NCBI RefSeq assembly: GCF_008033235.1
Contig: NZ_CP042432.1
Location: forward strand, 1,674,001-1,738,000
Source of the DNA: Anseongella ginsenosidimutans
Lineage (GTDB): Bacteria; Bacteroidota; Bacteroidia; Sphingobacteriales; Sphingobacteriaceae
Direction: 5' to 3'
Length of the DNA stretch: 64,000 nt
Below are positions 17,348 to 26,697 of the stretch, in pieces (within the stretch, counting starts at the first letter, position 1; each line of letters opens with the position of its first letter). The notes beneath the pieces were generated by a model. It was not told the origin of the DNA. It was given only the letters and a program-made list of their open reading frames with translations, and did no database searches. The translations under genes and the position numbers were made by a program.

Positions 17348-19787
17348 GGCGACAAATGGTGCGGCTAGTAACGGCAGCGCCCCTTTCTGGCAGAACATGC
17401 AGGCGGAGGACGTACAGATAAACCTGAACAACCTTTTAAAGGTGTTAAAAAGCCGCTGGTACTGGGTACTTGGTACGCTTTTACTGTCCGTGGTACTCTG
17501 TTACCTCTTTCTGAAGGTGACCCACCCGGAATACCAGGCCGAAGCTACCTTGAAGTACAACAGCAACGAACAATCACAGGTAACGGATATGAGCCAGATG
17601 CTGTTTCCTGATTTTATGAAGGACCAGCAATACCTGGCGGAGATCTATACCCTGAAATCCGTGAGCCTCGTAAGCAAAGCCCTGGATACCATGGGCCACC
17701 ACTTTAGCTTCGAGGCCAGGGAAGGTTTGCGCATGGCGAATATTTACCCGGCAAAACCTTTTGAAGCGGATGTGATCTATTACAATCCCGATGAATTCCA
17801 CCGCGGAACCTTTAACCTTAATTACGGAGAGGAAGCGCTGGAAATAAACTATTACCCGGGCGCAGGCCCTGAGCAAAGCTTTCAGCTTCGCCAAGGCGAT
17901 ACCGTGAGCGTTCCAGGGCTGCAGTTTGTGCTGAATAGCATTCACGGAGTAGGTCACAGCGATATCAGCTTCTCCTACCTGGATTTTTTCACCATTAAGG
18001 AAAATATTGTCAATTCGCTGAACATTTCCGAGGCTGAAAAGGGAGTACCTGTATTAAAGGCATCGTTCACCGGCAATAATTCATTGCTCACGCGGGATTT
18101 TCTGAAGGCCCTCATGCTATCTTATGAGGAATACGACCTGGAGCTGAAGCGCCGTTCTTCCGACCAGACGCTGGGCTTTATCAACGAACAGGTGGGCATT
18201 TTCGAAAGCCTCCTTGGCGAATCATCTTCCAAACTGGAAGACTACAAGAAACAATACGACTTCATCGATATACAGGCCTCATCGGCCGAAATGCTGCAGA
18301 GCCTTACCGAGCTGAACCTGCAGAAAAATACGCTGGAGATCCAGCGCCAGAATATAGGCGTGCTTACCAATGATATTCAAAGCGGCGAAGAAGTGATCGG
18401 CGGCGTTATCGGCCTGGACAATTCCACTGATCAGGTGCTGGTAGGAATGGTGGGGCAGCTGAACGAGCTGCGGGCCCAGCGCCGGCAAATGCTGTTGAAT
18501 TATTCGCCGGAATCTTCGCAGGTAAAGAACCTGGATGAAGAAATTGCGGGATTAGAAGGCCGTATTGTGCAAAGCGCCCAGGTGCAGCAGCAAAAGAATC
18601 AGCAAGCCATACAGGTGATCAATTCCGAAATTGCGAAGATCAATAGCCGCCTGGGGAGTATGCCCACGGCCGAGAAAGACCTGATTTCCCTCACCAGCGA
18701 CGTGCAGGTGAACCAGAATATGTACAGCATGCTGCTGAACAAAAAGCTGGAGTCGTCTATTACCAAGGCGGGCGTGCTGCCCTCTTTCTCGGTACTGGAT
18801 ATGCCCCGGGTCTCTAAAAAGGTAGCGCCCAAAACCACGATGATCATGGCCGTGTTCCTGATCCTTGGCCTTGGTTCCGGTGTCGGCCTTATCTTCCTGA
18901 AGCGCATGCTTAATAATCGTTTTGCCAACCTGGCGGGACTCAACCAGCTTAACGGCGTATCCGTGCTGGGAGTGATCAACCACTTTCCCGAAGATGTCAC
19001 CCAATCCCGTGAAGCTCTGAAAGAACTGCTGGAAAACCGCAGCGTGTTCTCCGAAACCATCAATGCGATTCGTACGAATATTGCGTACCTGACACAAAAC
19101 GGGAATAAAAAGGTAATTGCCCTTACTTCCGAAGTATCCGGCGAAGGCAAATCGTTCGTATCCCTGAATATCGCCATTGCCATGACCAAGCTGGGCAAAA
19201 AAGTGCTGATCATGGCCTCTGACCTGCGGCGGTCCAAGCTGCACCGCTATTTCAATAACCCCAACCGGGTTGGTTTAAGTACCTTCCTGTCCAATGGCCA
19301 GCATGATCCTAATGTGATCGTGCAGCATTCCGCCGTACAAGGACTCGACTTTATTACTTCCGGCCCCGTGCCGCTAAATCCTTCGGAACTTCTGTACCAG
19401 GACCGTTTCTGGGCAGCCATCGAGGATTTGAAACCCCATTACGACTATATCCTGATCGATACCGCGCCTATTGGACTGGTAAGCGATAGCATACCAATTG
19501 TCCGGCGGGCCGACCTTAATATTTTTGTTGTTCGCTGGCTCTATTCCAGCAGCCGTTCCTACGAGCTGCCGCTCAGCATTGCTAATGAATACAAGCTGAA
19601 TAACATGTACATTGTCGTGAATGATTACAAGAAAGACGACCTGTATTCCAGCCTCAATGACGAAGAATTCAGCTACGGAGGCTATAATAAATATTACGCC
19701 AATTACAGCGCGTACTATGATAATGCCTACTACGAGAACGAAGACTCCTGGTGGGATAAACTGAAGAAACGAGTAACGGCTAATTAA
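17337..19787 (+). CDS. Wzc-like polysaccharide co-polymerase and tyrosine autokinase
   Basis: An 816-residue inner-membrane protein. It has a first membrane helix (about residues 44-61), a long periplasmic domain with coiled coil (about residues 260-470), and a second helix near residues 500-520 after a P-rich segment. The cytoplasmic BY-kinase carries Walker A ALTSEVSGEGKSFVSLN, Walker A' VLIMASDLRRSKLHRYF and Walker B YDYILIDTAPIGLVSDS. The C-terminus is a tyrosine cluster (YGGYNKYYANYSAYYDNAYY), the autophosphorylation tail. It governs chain length and export with the Wza-like protein and is reversed by the upstream PHP phosphatase. Confidence 0.93.
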   Translation: MENKATNGAASNGSAPFWQNMQAEDVQINLNNLLKVLKSRWYWVLGTLLLSVVLCYLFLKVTHPEYQAEATLKYNSNEQSQVTDMSQMLFPDFMKDQQYLAEIYTLKSVSLVSKALDTMGHHFSFEAREGLRMANIYPAKPFEADVIYYNPDEFHRGTFNLNYGEEALEINYYPGAGPEQSFQLRQGDTVSVPGLQFVLNSIHGVGHSDISFSYLDFFTIKENIVNSLNISEAEKGVPVLKASFTGNNSLLTRDFLKALMLSYEEYDLELKRRSSDQTLGFINEQVGIFESLLGESSSKLEDYKKQYDFIDIQASSAEMLQSLTELNLQKNTLEIQRQNIGVLTNDIQSGEEVIGGVIGLDNSTDQVLVGMVGQLNELRAQRRQMLLNYSPESSQVKNLDEEIAGLEGRIVQSAQVQQQKNQQAIQVINSEIAKINSRLGSMPTAEKDLISLTSDVQVNQNMYSMLLNKKLESSITKAGVLPSFSVLDMPRVSKKVAPKTTMIMAVFLILGLGSGVGLIFLKRMLNNRFANLAGLNQLNGVSVLGVINHFPEDVTQSREALKELLENRSVFSETINAIRTNIAYLTQNGNKKVIALTSEVSGEGKSFVSLNIAIAMTKLGKKVLIMASDLRRSKLHRYFNNPNRVGLSTFLSNGQHDPNVIVQHSAVQGLDFITSGPVPLNPSELLYQDRFWAAIEDLKPHYDYILIDTAPIGLVSDSIPIVRRADLNIFVVRWLYSSSRSYELPLSIANEYKLNNMYIVVNDYKKDDLYSSLNDEEFSYGGYNKYYANYSAYYDNAYYENEDSWWDKLKKRVTAN

Positions 19788-19845
19788 CGCAAGATTAATG
19801 CATAACCATGCAATAAATCACGCGGCCGTTAGTTAATATAACGAG

Positions 19846-19877
19846 TACCCTGAATGTGAAGTTCCGGGTATTTTTTT
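19846..19877 (+). terminator. Rho-independent terminator after the Wzc-like gene
   Basis: TACCC-t-GAA pairs with TTC-c-GGGTA around a short loop, and seven T residues follow directly. It lies 58 bases past the Wzc stop and closes the wza-phosphatase-kinase operon. Confidence 0.7.
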
Positions 19878-19951
19878 AAGTAAGTTCGAGTAAAAAAATT
19901 ACTCAAAGTCTATCCCAAAAGTTTTTAAAATGGGACTGACCGGGCGAAGCC

Positions 19952-20500
19952 ATGTTAGACGCACTCATTTCCTCTAAAACAAGAATCAAATTATTGCTCA
20001 GGCTCTTCCTGAACCCGGAGAATACCGCCTACCTGCGGGGCCTGGCGGATGAGTTTGGCGAAAGCACAAATTCCGTACGGGTGGAACTTAACCGTTTTGA
20101 AAAAGCGGAAATGGTTACTTCTGCTAATAGCGGAAATAAGAAAATGTACCGCGCCAATACCAGTCATCCCCTCTACCGCGAGCTGCAAAGCATTTTGCTG
20201 AAATACATAGGGATTGACCGGGTCATCGAATCGGTAACAGAGCGCCTGGGAGACCTTGAAAAGGTGTACCTGGCCGGCGACTATGCCTCCGGCAAGGACA
20301 GCGGGGTTATTGACCTGGTTTTCATTGGCAATATCGACAAAGTTTACCTGCTTCGGCTGGTGGAAAAAGCGGAGGCCATCACCGGGCGGAAAGTTCGCTT
20401 TCTCACGTATGAAACCAGGGAATGGGCGAAGCAGCCTTTGCCGCTGGTTACGGACTTTTTGCTGCTGTGGGAGAATGGAAGGCGGGTTAGAACAGCTTGA
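19952..20500 (+). CDS. Winged-helix regulator with nucleotidyltransferase-like C-terminal domain
   Basis: A 182-residue protein. Residues 1-70 form a winged helix of ArsR/MarR type: KTRIKLLLRLFLNPENTAYL, then LADEFGESTNSVRVELNRF as recognition helix, then the wing GNKKMYRANTSHPLY. Residues 95-180 look like a nucleotidyltransferase-fold remnant (VYLAGDYASGKDSGVIDLVF), with the G-x-x-x-G and D-x-D positions only partly kept, so catalysis is unlikely. Similar proteins sit beside polysaccharide loci in Bacteroidota. It is likely a local transcription regulator, placed between the export operon terminator and the UpxY gene. Confidence 0.65.
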   Translation: MLDALISSKTRIKLLLRLFLNPENTAYLRGLADEFGESTNSVRVELNRFEKAEMVTSANSGNKKMYRANTSHPLYRELQSILLKYIGIDRVIESVTERLGDLEKVYLAGDYASGKDSGVIDLVFIGNIDKVYLLRLVEKAEAITGRKVRFLTYETREWAKQPLPLVTDFLLLWENGRRVRTA

Positions 20501-20510
20501 ATTACAGTAG

Positions 20511-20569
20511 TTAAAACTTCAGATTTTGGGAAAGCCAGGGTAATATGGCGGTGTAGAGAACTAAATTTG
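20511..20569 (+). promoter_or_regulatory. Compound promoter-like element (copy C): TTAAAACTT and TAAATTTG
   Basis: TTAAAACTT at 20511-20519 is followed 50 bases later by CTAAATTTGTT, whose TAAATTTG (20562-20569) matches the Bacteroidota -7 consensus. The same pair at nearly the same spacing recurs at 55157 and 56891. It lies directly after the winged-helix gene and 33 bases before the ATG of the next gene. Confidence 0.5.
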
Positions 20570-20601
20570 TTAAATTCGGGTTGAAAAACAAATTAAGAAT
20601 C

Positions 20602-20898
20602 ATGTCTGCCTCAGCAACCCTAACACTGTATGAAATACTAACCAGGTATTTCCATAATGAACAAGACGCCAAGGCTGCCGTAGAAGCAGTGGAAGCAGTT
20701 AGCGAACGAAAGATTAAGAACATGAAGCCACACCTGCTCACCAAAGAAGATAAAGTGCATCTGGTTCGGGAAATGAAATCCGACAAAGAAGAATTAATGG
20801 ATCGCATACATAAGGCGAAGATTGAAACTATCGTTTGGGTAGTGGGCGTTGGTGTTATTCAAATCGCATTGATATTTTTTTCCAAAGTATTATTCTGA
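20602..20898 (+). CDS. Small coiled-coil protein with C-terminal membrane anchor (DUF1640-like)
   Basis: A 98-residue protein. The middle is predominantly helical and charged (NEQDAKAAVEAVEAV, EDKVHLVREMKSDKEELMDR). The C-terminus is a single membrane helix (IVWVVGVGVIQIALIFFSKV). This layout resembles the DUF1640/CCDC90-like family of coiled-coil membrane proteins. ATG 20602 is preferred over an in-frame TTG at 20581. It ends 11 bases before the UpxY start and may be co-transcribed with it. The function is unknown. Confidence 0.65.
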   Translation: MSASATLTLYEILTRYFHNEQDAKAAVEAVEAVSERKIKNMKPHLLTKEDKVHLVREMKSDKEELMDRIHKAKIETIVWVVGVGVIQIALIFFSKVLF

Positions 20899-20909
20899 CT
20901 CCGCGTAAC

Positions 20910-21407
20910 ATGCCCTGGTACGCCCTCTATACCAAACCCCGAAACGAAAAAAAACTTACCGGTCTCCTGCAAAGCAAGGGCATATCCGCTTACTGTCCCT
21001 TGCAGGAAACCCTGAAACAATGGAGCGACCGGCGGAAAAAAGTAAAGGAACCCCTGATCCGCTCCTACGTATTTGTGCAGCTGGAAGACTATGAAAAAGA
21101 CAGCGCTGCAGCGCTTGAAACCCCTGGCGCCGTTCGCTTCCTTTGGTGGCTTAAAAAGCCAGCTGTTGTAAGGGATGAAGAAATAGCTCGCCTGCGGGCC
21201 TTGCTCGAAGAAAAGGGCGGCGACTATGAAGTTGAAAGCCTGCAAAACCTGGAGCCTGGCGACCGGGTAAAGATTGTACAAGGCCTTTGGCAGGAAAACG
21301 AGGGCTACCTGCTCAGGAAAGAAGACAAGAGGGTGGTGTTGCTGATTGAATCACTTGAAACAGTTATTACTGTAAATGTACCTAAGCCGCAGGTGCGACC
21401 TCTATAA
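20910..21407 (+). CDS. UpxY-family transcription antiterminator (NusG-like)
   Basis: A 165-residue protein that opens with MPWYALYTKPRNEKKLTGLL, the NGN domain of NusG-like UpxY proteins. It continues through YCPLQETLKQWSDRRKKVKE and RSYVFVQLEDYE, and ends with a KOW-like domain (LEPGDRVKIVQGLWQENEGY). UpxY proteins act at the first genes of Bacteroidota capsule loci to prevent premature termination of the operon that follows. Here the long glycan operon starts 18 bases downstream. ATG 20910 is chosen because it begins the NGN domain exactly. Confidence 0.88.
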   Translation: MPWYALYTKPRNEKKLTGLLQSKGISAYCPLQETLKQWSDRRKKVKEPLIRSYVFVQLEDYEKDSAAALETPGAVRFLWWLKKPAVVRDEEIARLRALLEEKGGDYEVESLQNLEPGDRVKIVQGLWQENEGYLLRKEDKRVVLLIESLETVITVNVPKPQVRPL

Positions 21408-21425
21408 TATATCAATAGCAATTTC

Positions 21426-22733
21426 ATGAACAATAAAAATGTACCTAATGCTCGCATAGCCGTGATCGGACTAGGTTATGTTGGGCTTCCCCTTGCCGTT
21501 GAATTCGGCAAAAAATACGATGTGCTAGGTTTCGATATTAACGAAGAAAGGGTAAAGGAACTCAGCCAATGCAGAGACCGGACGCAGGAAGCAGATATAG
21601 ACACATTGAAAAGTGTTACGGAACTCAAGCGCAGCGGAAAAAAGAACCTTGGACTGCATTTTTCATCTGATACAAAGGACTTACGGAGTTACAATACTTA
21701 TATTGTTACCGTTCCTACACCAATTGACCAATTCAAGGCTCCCGATCTTCGTCCATTATTAAAAGCCTCCGAAATGATCGGTTCAGTACTTAAGAAGGGC
21801 GATCTGGTCATTTACGAATCTACCGTATATCCGGGTTGTACAGAAGAAGATTGTGTGCCTCAGCTGGAAAAAGTATCGGGCCTGAAATTTAATAAGGACT
21901 TTTTCTGTGGATATTCGCCGGAACGGATTAATCCCGGCGACAAGATCAATACCCTTACTAAGATCAAAAAGGTTACCAGCGGCTCGACACCTGAAATAGC
22001 CTGTCGGGTAGATGATCTGTACAAATCCATTATTACTGCAGGAACCCATAAAGCACCTAATATGAAGGTGGCAGAAGCTTCGAAAGCGATTGAAAATGCG
22101 CAAAGAGACGTAAACATCTCCTTTGTTAACGAATTAGCCTTGATTTTTGATCGGGTGGGAATTGATACTCATGATGTGATTGACGCGGCCGGAACCAAAT
22201 GGAACTTTCTAAAATATAGTCCCGGGCTTGTAGGAGGTCACTGTATAGGAGTAGATCCATACTATTTGGCTCATAAGGCTCAATCGTTAGGTTATCATCC
22301 GCAGGTGATACTATCAGGTCGTAGAGTTAACGATAATATGGGAATGTTCGTCGCAAGCAAGGTTGTAAAGTTAATGATCGCGAAGGATCATAGGATTAGG
22401 GGTTCACGGGCGCTTATTATGGGTATAACGTTTAAGGAAAATTGTCCTGATGTCAGGAATACGAGGGTAGTAGATATTTATCATGAATTGAAGCAATATG
22501 GCCTTGAGGTAGAAATTTATGATCCGTGGGCTAATGCTCACGAGGTTGAAGAGGAGTATGGAGTGAAGATTCTTAATGATATTGACAAAGCGGTAGTTTA
22601 TGACGCAATTGTAGTGGCAGTAGCTCACAACGAGTTTTTAAACTTTGACTATGAAAAGGTAAAAAGGAATAACGGAATTATATTCGATACCAAAGCTTGT
22701 TTGGACCGGGCGCTAGTTGATGGGAGATTATGA
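21426..22733 (+). CDS. Nucleotide-sugar dehydrogenase (TviB/WbpA type)
   Basis: A 435-residue UDP-sugar 6-dehydrogenase-family enzyme. [19 protein letters not shown] is the NAD-binding Rossmann loop, [15 protein letters not shown] and [10 protein letters not shown] are family blocks, and [20 protein letters not shown] contains the catalytic cysteine. [18 protein letters not shown] is the C-terminal domain signature. Closest in appearance to VipA/TviB/WbpA enzymes that oxidise UDP-GlcNAc or UDP-GalNAc to the uronic acid. It is the first gene after UpxY, and its stop overlaps the following dehydratase start. Confidence 0.9.
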   Translation: MNNKNVPNARIAVIGLGYVGLPLAVEFGKKYDVLGFDINEERVKELSQCRDRTQEADIDTLKSVTELKRSGKKNLGLHFSSDTKDLRSYNTYIVTVPTPIDQFKAPDLRPLLKASEMIGSVLKKGDLVIYESTVYPGCTEEDCVPQLEKVSGLKFNKDFFCGYSPERINPGDKINTLTKIKKVTSGSTPEIACRVDDLYKSIITAGTHKAPNMKVAEASKAIENAQRDVNISFVNELALIFDRVGIDTHDVIDAAGTKWNFLKYSPGLVGGHCIGVDPYYLAHKAQSLGYHPQVILSGRRVNDNMGMFVASKVVKLMIAKDHRIRGSRALIMGITFKENCPDVRNTRVVDIYHELKQYGLEVEIYDPWANAHEVEEEYGVKILNDIDKAVVYDAIVVAVAHNEFLNFDYEKVKRNNGIIFDTKACLDRALVDGRL

Positions 22734-23920
22734 TGGATATATTAAAGTTAATTGGTCGAAAGAGAGAGCTGTTCCAAGATGATATCGAAATCTATGACAA
22801 TGAGCTTAGATCGGTAGTGAGTAGTTCCAGCTTTCTGGTTATAGGGGGAGCCGGGTCAATTGGACAGGCGGTTACCAAAGAGATATTCAAGCGCAATCCC
22901 AAAAAATTGCACGTTGTCGATATCAGTGAGAATAATATGGTTGAACTTGTGCGCGATATTCGAAGTTCTCTTGGGTATATTCCTGGTGATTTTCAGACGT
23001 TTGCATTAGACATAGGCTCTGTTGAATATGATGCTTTTATAAATGCGGATGGCAAATACGATTATGTGTTAAACCTTTCCGCACTAAAGCATGTACGTAG
23101 TGAGAAGGATCCTTTTACATTGATGCGCATGCTTGATGTTAACGTGTTTAACACAGAAAAGACTATTCAACAAGCAATTAAAAAAGGAGCTAAAAAATAC
23201 TTCTGCGTTTCCACAGACAAAGCTGCGAATCCCGTTAACATGATGGGAGCATCAAAACGAATCATGGAAATGTTTCTAATGCGAAGAAGTCAGGAGATTG
23301 AGATTTCAACCGCCAGGTTTGCGAATGTTGCGTTTTCTGACGGCTCTTTATTATATGGTTTTAATCAGCGTATTCAAAAACGTCAACCTATTGTGGCGCC
23401 TAAGGATATTAAACGGTATTTCGTTACTCCTAAGGAGTCGGGGGAGCTGTGTTTGATGTCTTGTATTTTTGGCGAGAACCGTGATATATTTTTTCCAAAG
23501 CTGAGCGAGAATCTCCATTTAATAACCTTTGCGGATATAGCAATAAAATATCTTAACGAGCTAGGATATAAACCATTTATATGTGATACTGAAGAGGAAG
23601 CCAGACTCTTAGTTGATACACTATCGCATAAAAGAGATTGGCCATGTTTGTTTACAAATAGTGATACCACAGGGGAAAAAGATTTCGAAGAATTCTTTAC
23701 TTCCAAGGAGGTGCTTGATATGAGTCGTTTTAGAAATTTGGGGGTAATCAAAAATGACTTAATCGTCAAAGACGAAAAACTAATACACTTTGCTAAAAGA
23801 GTTGACATACTGCGGAAATCTGGCAATTGGACGAAAATGGAAATTCTTGATCTTTTTTTTGAAATGATTCCGGATTTTCACCATAAAGAAACCGGGAAGT
23901 ATCTCGATTCTAAAATGTGA
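22730..23920 (+). CDS. legB: NDP-HexNAc 4,6-dehydratase, LegB/CapD-like short form
   Basis: A 396-residue extended [22 protein letters not shown] is the NAD(P)-binding motif, and [20 protein letters not shown] the active-site segment with Lys in STDKA. The position often occupied by the YxxxK tyrosine is methionine (N-M-M-G-A-S-K-R), as in PglF/CapD-type dehydratases. Together with the next genes it fits the first committed step of nonulosonic acid synthesis: removing water from NDP-GlcNAc to a 4-keto-6-deoxy sugar. In the legionaminic acid route the nucleotide is GDP, consistent with the PtmE-like gene nearby. ATGs at 22730 and 22733 are both possible. Confidence 0.8.
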   Translation: MMDILKLIGRKRELFQDDIEIYDNELRSVVSSSSFLVIGGAGSIGQAVTKEIFKRNPKKLHVVDISENNMVELVRDIRSSLGYIPGDFQTFALDIGSVEYDAFINADGKYDYVLNLSALKHVRSEKDPFTLMRMLDVNVFNTEKTIQQAIKKGAKKYFCVSTDKAANPVNMMGASKRIMEMFLMRRSQEIEISTARFANVAFSDGSLLYGFNQRIQKRQPIVAPKDIKRYFVTPKESGELCLMSCIFGENRDIFFPKLSENLHLITFADIAIKYLNELGYKPFICDTEEEARLLVDTLSHKRDWPCLFTNSDTTGEKDFEEFFTSKEVLDMSRFRNLGVIKNDLIVKDEKLIHFAKRVDILRKSGNWTKMEILDLFFEMIPDFHHKETGKYLDSKM

Positions 23921-23923
23921 AGC

Positions 23924-25066
23924 ATGGCAAATTTTAAAGATGTTGTATTTTTTATACAAGACGCATTTCAAACGCGCGATTTTATTCCATTGCACGCGCC
24001 AAAATTTAGAGGTAATGAAAAAAGGTATCTATTGGATACAATTGACTCCACATTTGTTTCCTCGGTAGGGGCATACGTGGATCAATTTGAAGATTATATG
24101 CAGAAGCTTACTAGCTCGCGCAGGGCCGTTGCAGTAGTCAATGGAACAGCTGCCCTTCAAGTTGCATTACGCTTAGCTGATGTTAAAGAAGAGGATGAAG
24201 TAATTACTCAGGCATTAACCTTTGTTGCTACAGCCAATGCAATCGCATATAATGGGGCACATCCTGTTTTTATAGATGTGGATATTGATACCATGGGGTT
24301 GTCTCCAACTGCGGTTAGGGTATTTCTCGATGAATTTGGAGAACTAAGAGAAGATGGATGTTACAACAAATCTACAGGAAGAAGAATTGCTGCCTGCATA
24401 CCCATGCATACCTTTGGTTTTCCTGTACACCTTAATGAGCTGATTGATGTTTGTGAAAAATGGCAAATTCCCGTTGTAGAAGATGCAGCAGAATCATTGG
24501 GAAGTTACTATAAAGGAAAACATACCGGAAGTATCGGCAAGATCGGTACTTTCTCATTCAACGGAAATAAAACTGTAACCTGCGGCGGTGGAGGAGCTAT
24601 TACCACAGACGATCCTATAATCGGCGAGAAAGCGAAGTACCTTACTACTACAGCGAAAAAGCCCCATGCTTATGAATTTTTTCACGATGAGCTAGGTTAC
24701 AACTTTCGTATGCCTAATCTGAATGCGGCATTAGCTTGCGCACAATTGGAACAATTAGAGGAGATATTGGCTAGCAAGAGGCAGCTTGCGACTCAATATT
24801 GCAATTTCTTTAGCGAGCAAAAACTGCTATTTCGAACCGAATTGCCTGAAACTAAAGCGAATTATTGGCTTATGTGTGTTGAATGTGCTGATAAGACTGA
24901 AAGAGATTTGTTTTTAAAATACACAAATGAGGCAAAAGTAATGACACGGCCTATATGGCAACTTATGTTTCGATTACCTATGTACGAAAATTGCCAGAAA
25001 GATGCGCAAACCAATGCAAAGTATCTCGAAGAAAGAATTGTAAATATACCAAGTAGTGCCAGATAA
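23924..25066 (+). CDS. legC: PLP-dependent NDP-sugar aminotransferase, LegC-like
   Basis: A 380-residue DegT/DnrJ/EryC1-family enzyme. VAVVNGTAALQVALRLADVK and DEVITQALTFVATANAI are the cofactor-binding region. PVVEDAAESLGSYYKGKHTG gives the PLP-contacting Asp, TFSFNGNKTVTCGGGGAITT the catalytic lysine in the N-x-x-K context, and YNFRMPNLNAALACAQLEQL the R-M-P/N-A-A motif. It should convert the 4-keto sugar made by the upstream dehydratase into a 4-amino sugar. Its 3' end overlaps the next gene by 11 bases. Confidence 0.85.
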   Translation: MANFKDVVFFIQDAFQTRDFIPLHAPKFRGNEKRYLLDTIDSTFVSSVGAYVDQFEDYMQKLTSSRRAVAVVNGTAALQVALRLADVKEEDEVITQALTFVATANAIAYNGAHPVFIDVDIDTMGLSPTAVRVFLDEFGELREDGCYNKSTGRRIAACIPMHTFGFPVHLNELIDVCEKWQIPVVEDAAESLGSYYKGKHTGSIGKIGTFSFNGNKTVTCGGGGAITTDDPIIGEKAKYLTTTAKKPHAYEFFHDELGYNFRMPNLNAALACAQLEQLEEILASKRQLATQYCNFFSEQKLLFRTELPETKANYWLMCVECADKTERDLFLKYTNEAKVMTRPIWQLMFRLPMYENCQKDAQTNAKYLEERIVNIPSSAR

Positions 25067-25673
25067 TATCGCAATAGTAGGTTATTCAGGACATAGTTAC
25101 GTGGTTGCTGAAGCTGCTATTGAATCCCATATGGATTTAAAATACTATTCCGAAAAAGCGAAGGTCACCCATAACCCCTTTCAGTTAGAGTATATAGGGT
25201 TTGAAGAAGATCCGAATTTTCCATGGGATTTGGATTTTCAATTTGTCTTAGGGATTGGTGACAATCTGATTCGTAATAAGGTTGCGTCGCTGCTCGTATC
25301 GCGGCGAAAAAAGATTCTAAACGTTATTGCCCAACATTCCTCGTGTTCAGCCAGCATGCAATTGGGCGAAGGTAATTTTATTGCCCGCCAAGTTGCAGTC
25401 AATTCTTTCGTCGAAATCGGCAATTATTGTATCCTCAATACTGGTTGCGTCATCGAACACGAATGTAAAATTGGCGATACCGTTCATATTGCTCCAGGAG
25501 CCGTACTCGCAGGCAACGTGGAAGTGGGAGATTTTAGTTTCATTGGTGCAAATTCAGTGGTTAAGCAGGGTGTCAGAATAGGTGCCAATGTAATCATCGG
25601 CGCAGGCTCGGTAATCATTGACGATGTACTGGACGGCCAAAAAGTTGTTGGTAACCCAGGTAGAAAAATATGA
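25056..25673 (+). CDS. NeuD/PglD-family sugar N/O-acetyltransferase (LegH-like)
   Basis: A 205-residue protein. An N-terminal PglD-type Rossmann-like domain (NIAIVGYSGHSYVVAEAAI) is followed by hexapeptide repeats forming a left-handed beta-helix: GNFIARQVAVNSFVEIGNYC, EHECKIGDTVHIAPGAVLAG and GANVIIGAGSVIIDDVLDG. It ends in VVGNPGRKI. H-E-C-K is the catalytic histidine area. In this pathway it would acetylate the 4-amino group. The start is GTG, overlapping the aminotransferase by 11 bases, and the stop overlaps the synthase start (ATGA). Confidence 0.82.
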   Translation: MPDNIAIVGYSGHSYVVAEAAIESHMDLKYYSEKAKVTHNPFQLEYIGFEEDPNFPWDLDFQFVLGIGDNLIRNKVASLLVSRRKKILNVIAQHSSCSASMQLGEGNFIARQVAVNSFVEIGNYCILNTGCVIEHECKIGDTVHIAPGAVLAGNVEVGDFSFIGANSVVKQGVRIGANVIIGAGSVIIDDVLDGQKVVGNPGRKI

Positions 25674-26686
25674 CATCAGATAAAGTAATAATTATCGCAG
25701 AAGCGGGCGTAAATCATAACGGAAGCCTAAGTAATGCATTAAAGTTGGTGGATGCTGCAGTTGACGCCGGCGTGGATTATGTGAAATTTCAAACTTTTAA
25801 GGCAAGTAAACTGGTCTCTCATAGTGCAAAAAAGGCAGACTATCAAATTTCTAATACTCGTAAAAAGGAGGAAACTCAATTAGAAATGTTGAAGAAATTA
25901 GAACTGTCGAAACCCGAACACGAAAAATTAATCAAATACTGCCATGCCAAAAATATAAGGTTTTTTTCAACAGCATTTGATTTGGATTCTCTTAAATATT
26001 TGTCGACCGTTGGCATGGATATGGTTAAGATTCCCTCGGGCGAAATAAATAATCTTCCCTATTTACGAAGTGCTGCTTTTTTGTTTAAAAAGGCTCTATT
26101 GTCAACTGGAATGGCCACGATTGAAGAGATTCATGATGCAGTACAAGTATTCTTGGACAACGGGTTAAAACGGGAAAATATCACAATCTTACATTGTAAT
26201 ACGGAGTATCCTACGCCAATGGAAGACGTTAATTTGCGAGCGATGCTTCATATCGGAAGGGAGTTTAAAACTAAAATAGGATATTCCGATCATACCTTAG
26301 GAATAGAAGTTCCCATTGCTGCAGTGGCTTTAGGTGCAGCCGTTATCGAAAAGCATTTCACATTAGATAAGAATATGGAAGGGCCCGATCACAGGGCTTC
26401 GCTTGATCCATTGGAGTTGAAAGAAATGGTCTCGGGCATAAGGAATATTGAATCTGCCATTGCGGGCTCAGGCTTAAAAGCACCGTCCCCCTCGGAGTCA
26501 AAGAACTTAGTAATAGCCAGAAAAAGTATCGTGGCTGCCAGGAAAATTCAGAAGGGCGAGATTCTATCAGAGGATAATATTACCGTCAAACGTCCTGGGA
26601 ATGGCATATCTCCGATGCGATGGGATGAAGTAATAGGGAGAATTGCTTCTAAAGATTTTGATGCGGACGAACTAATCGTCTTTTAA
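25670..26686 (+). CDS. legI: NeuB-family nonulosonate synthase (LegI-like)
   Basis: A 338-residue enzyme that condenses PEP with a 6-carbon 2-acetamido sugar to a 9-carbon nonulosonic acid. The TIM barrel carries IIAEAGVNHNGSLSNALKLV, DYVKFQTFKASKLVS, MVKIPSGEINNLPYL, LLSTGMATIEEI, CNTEYPTPMEDVN, GYSDHTLGIEV and EKHFTLDKNMEGPDHRAS, which are the full set of PEP- and metal-binding motifs. A C-terminal SAF (antifreeze-like) domain starts near KSIVAARKIQKGEIL. All expected active-site residues are present, unlike the second homologue encoded at 28843. Confidence 0.92.
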   Translation: MTSDKVIIIAEAGVNHNGSLSNALKLVDAAVDAGVDYVKFQTFKASKLVSHSAKKADYQISNTRKKEETQLEMLKKLELSKPEHEKLIKYCHAKNIRFFSTAFDLDSLKYLSTVGMDMVKIPSGEINNLPYLRSAAFLFKKALLSTGMATIEEIHDAVQVFLDNGLKRENITILHCNTEYPTPMEDVNLRAMLHIGREFKTKIGYSDHTLGIEVPIAAVALGAAVIEKHFTLDKNMEGPDHRASLDPLELKEMVSGIRNIESAIAGSGLKAPSPSESKNLVIARKSIVAARKIQKGEILSEDNITVKRPGNGISPMRWDEVIGRIASKDFDADELIVF

Positions 26687-26697
26687 AACGAATCGGA

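Noticed and set aside
18552-19244. 230- and 212-codon frames on the minus strand
   Set aside because: They are antisense to the kinase part of the Wzc-like gene and arise from its codon bias.
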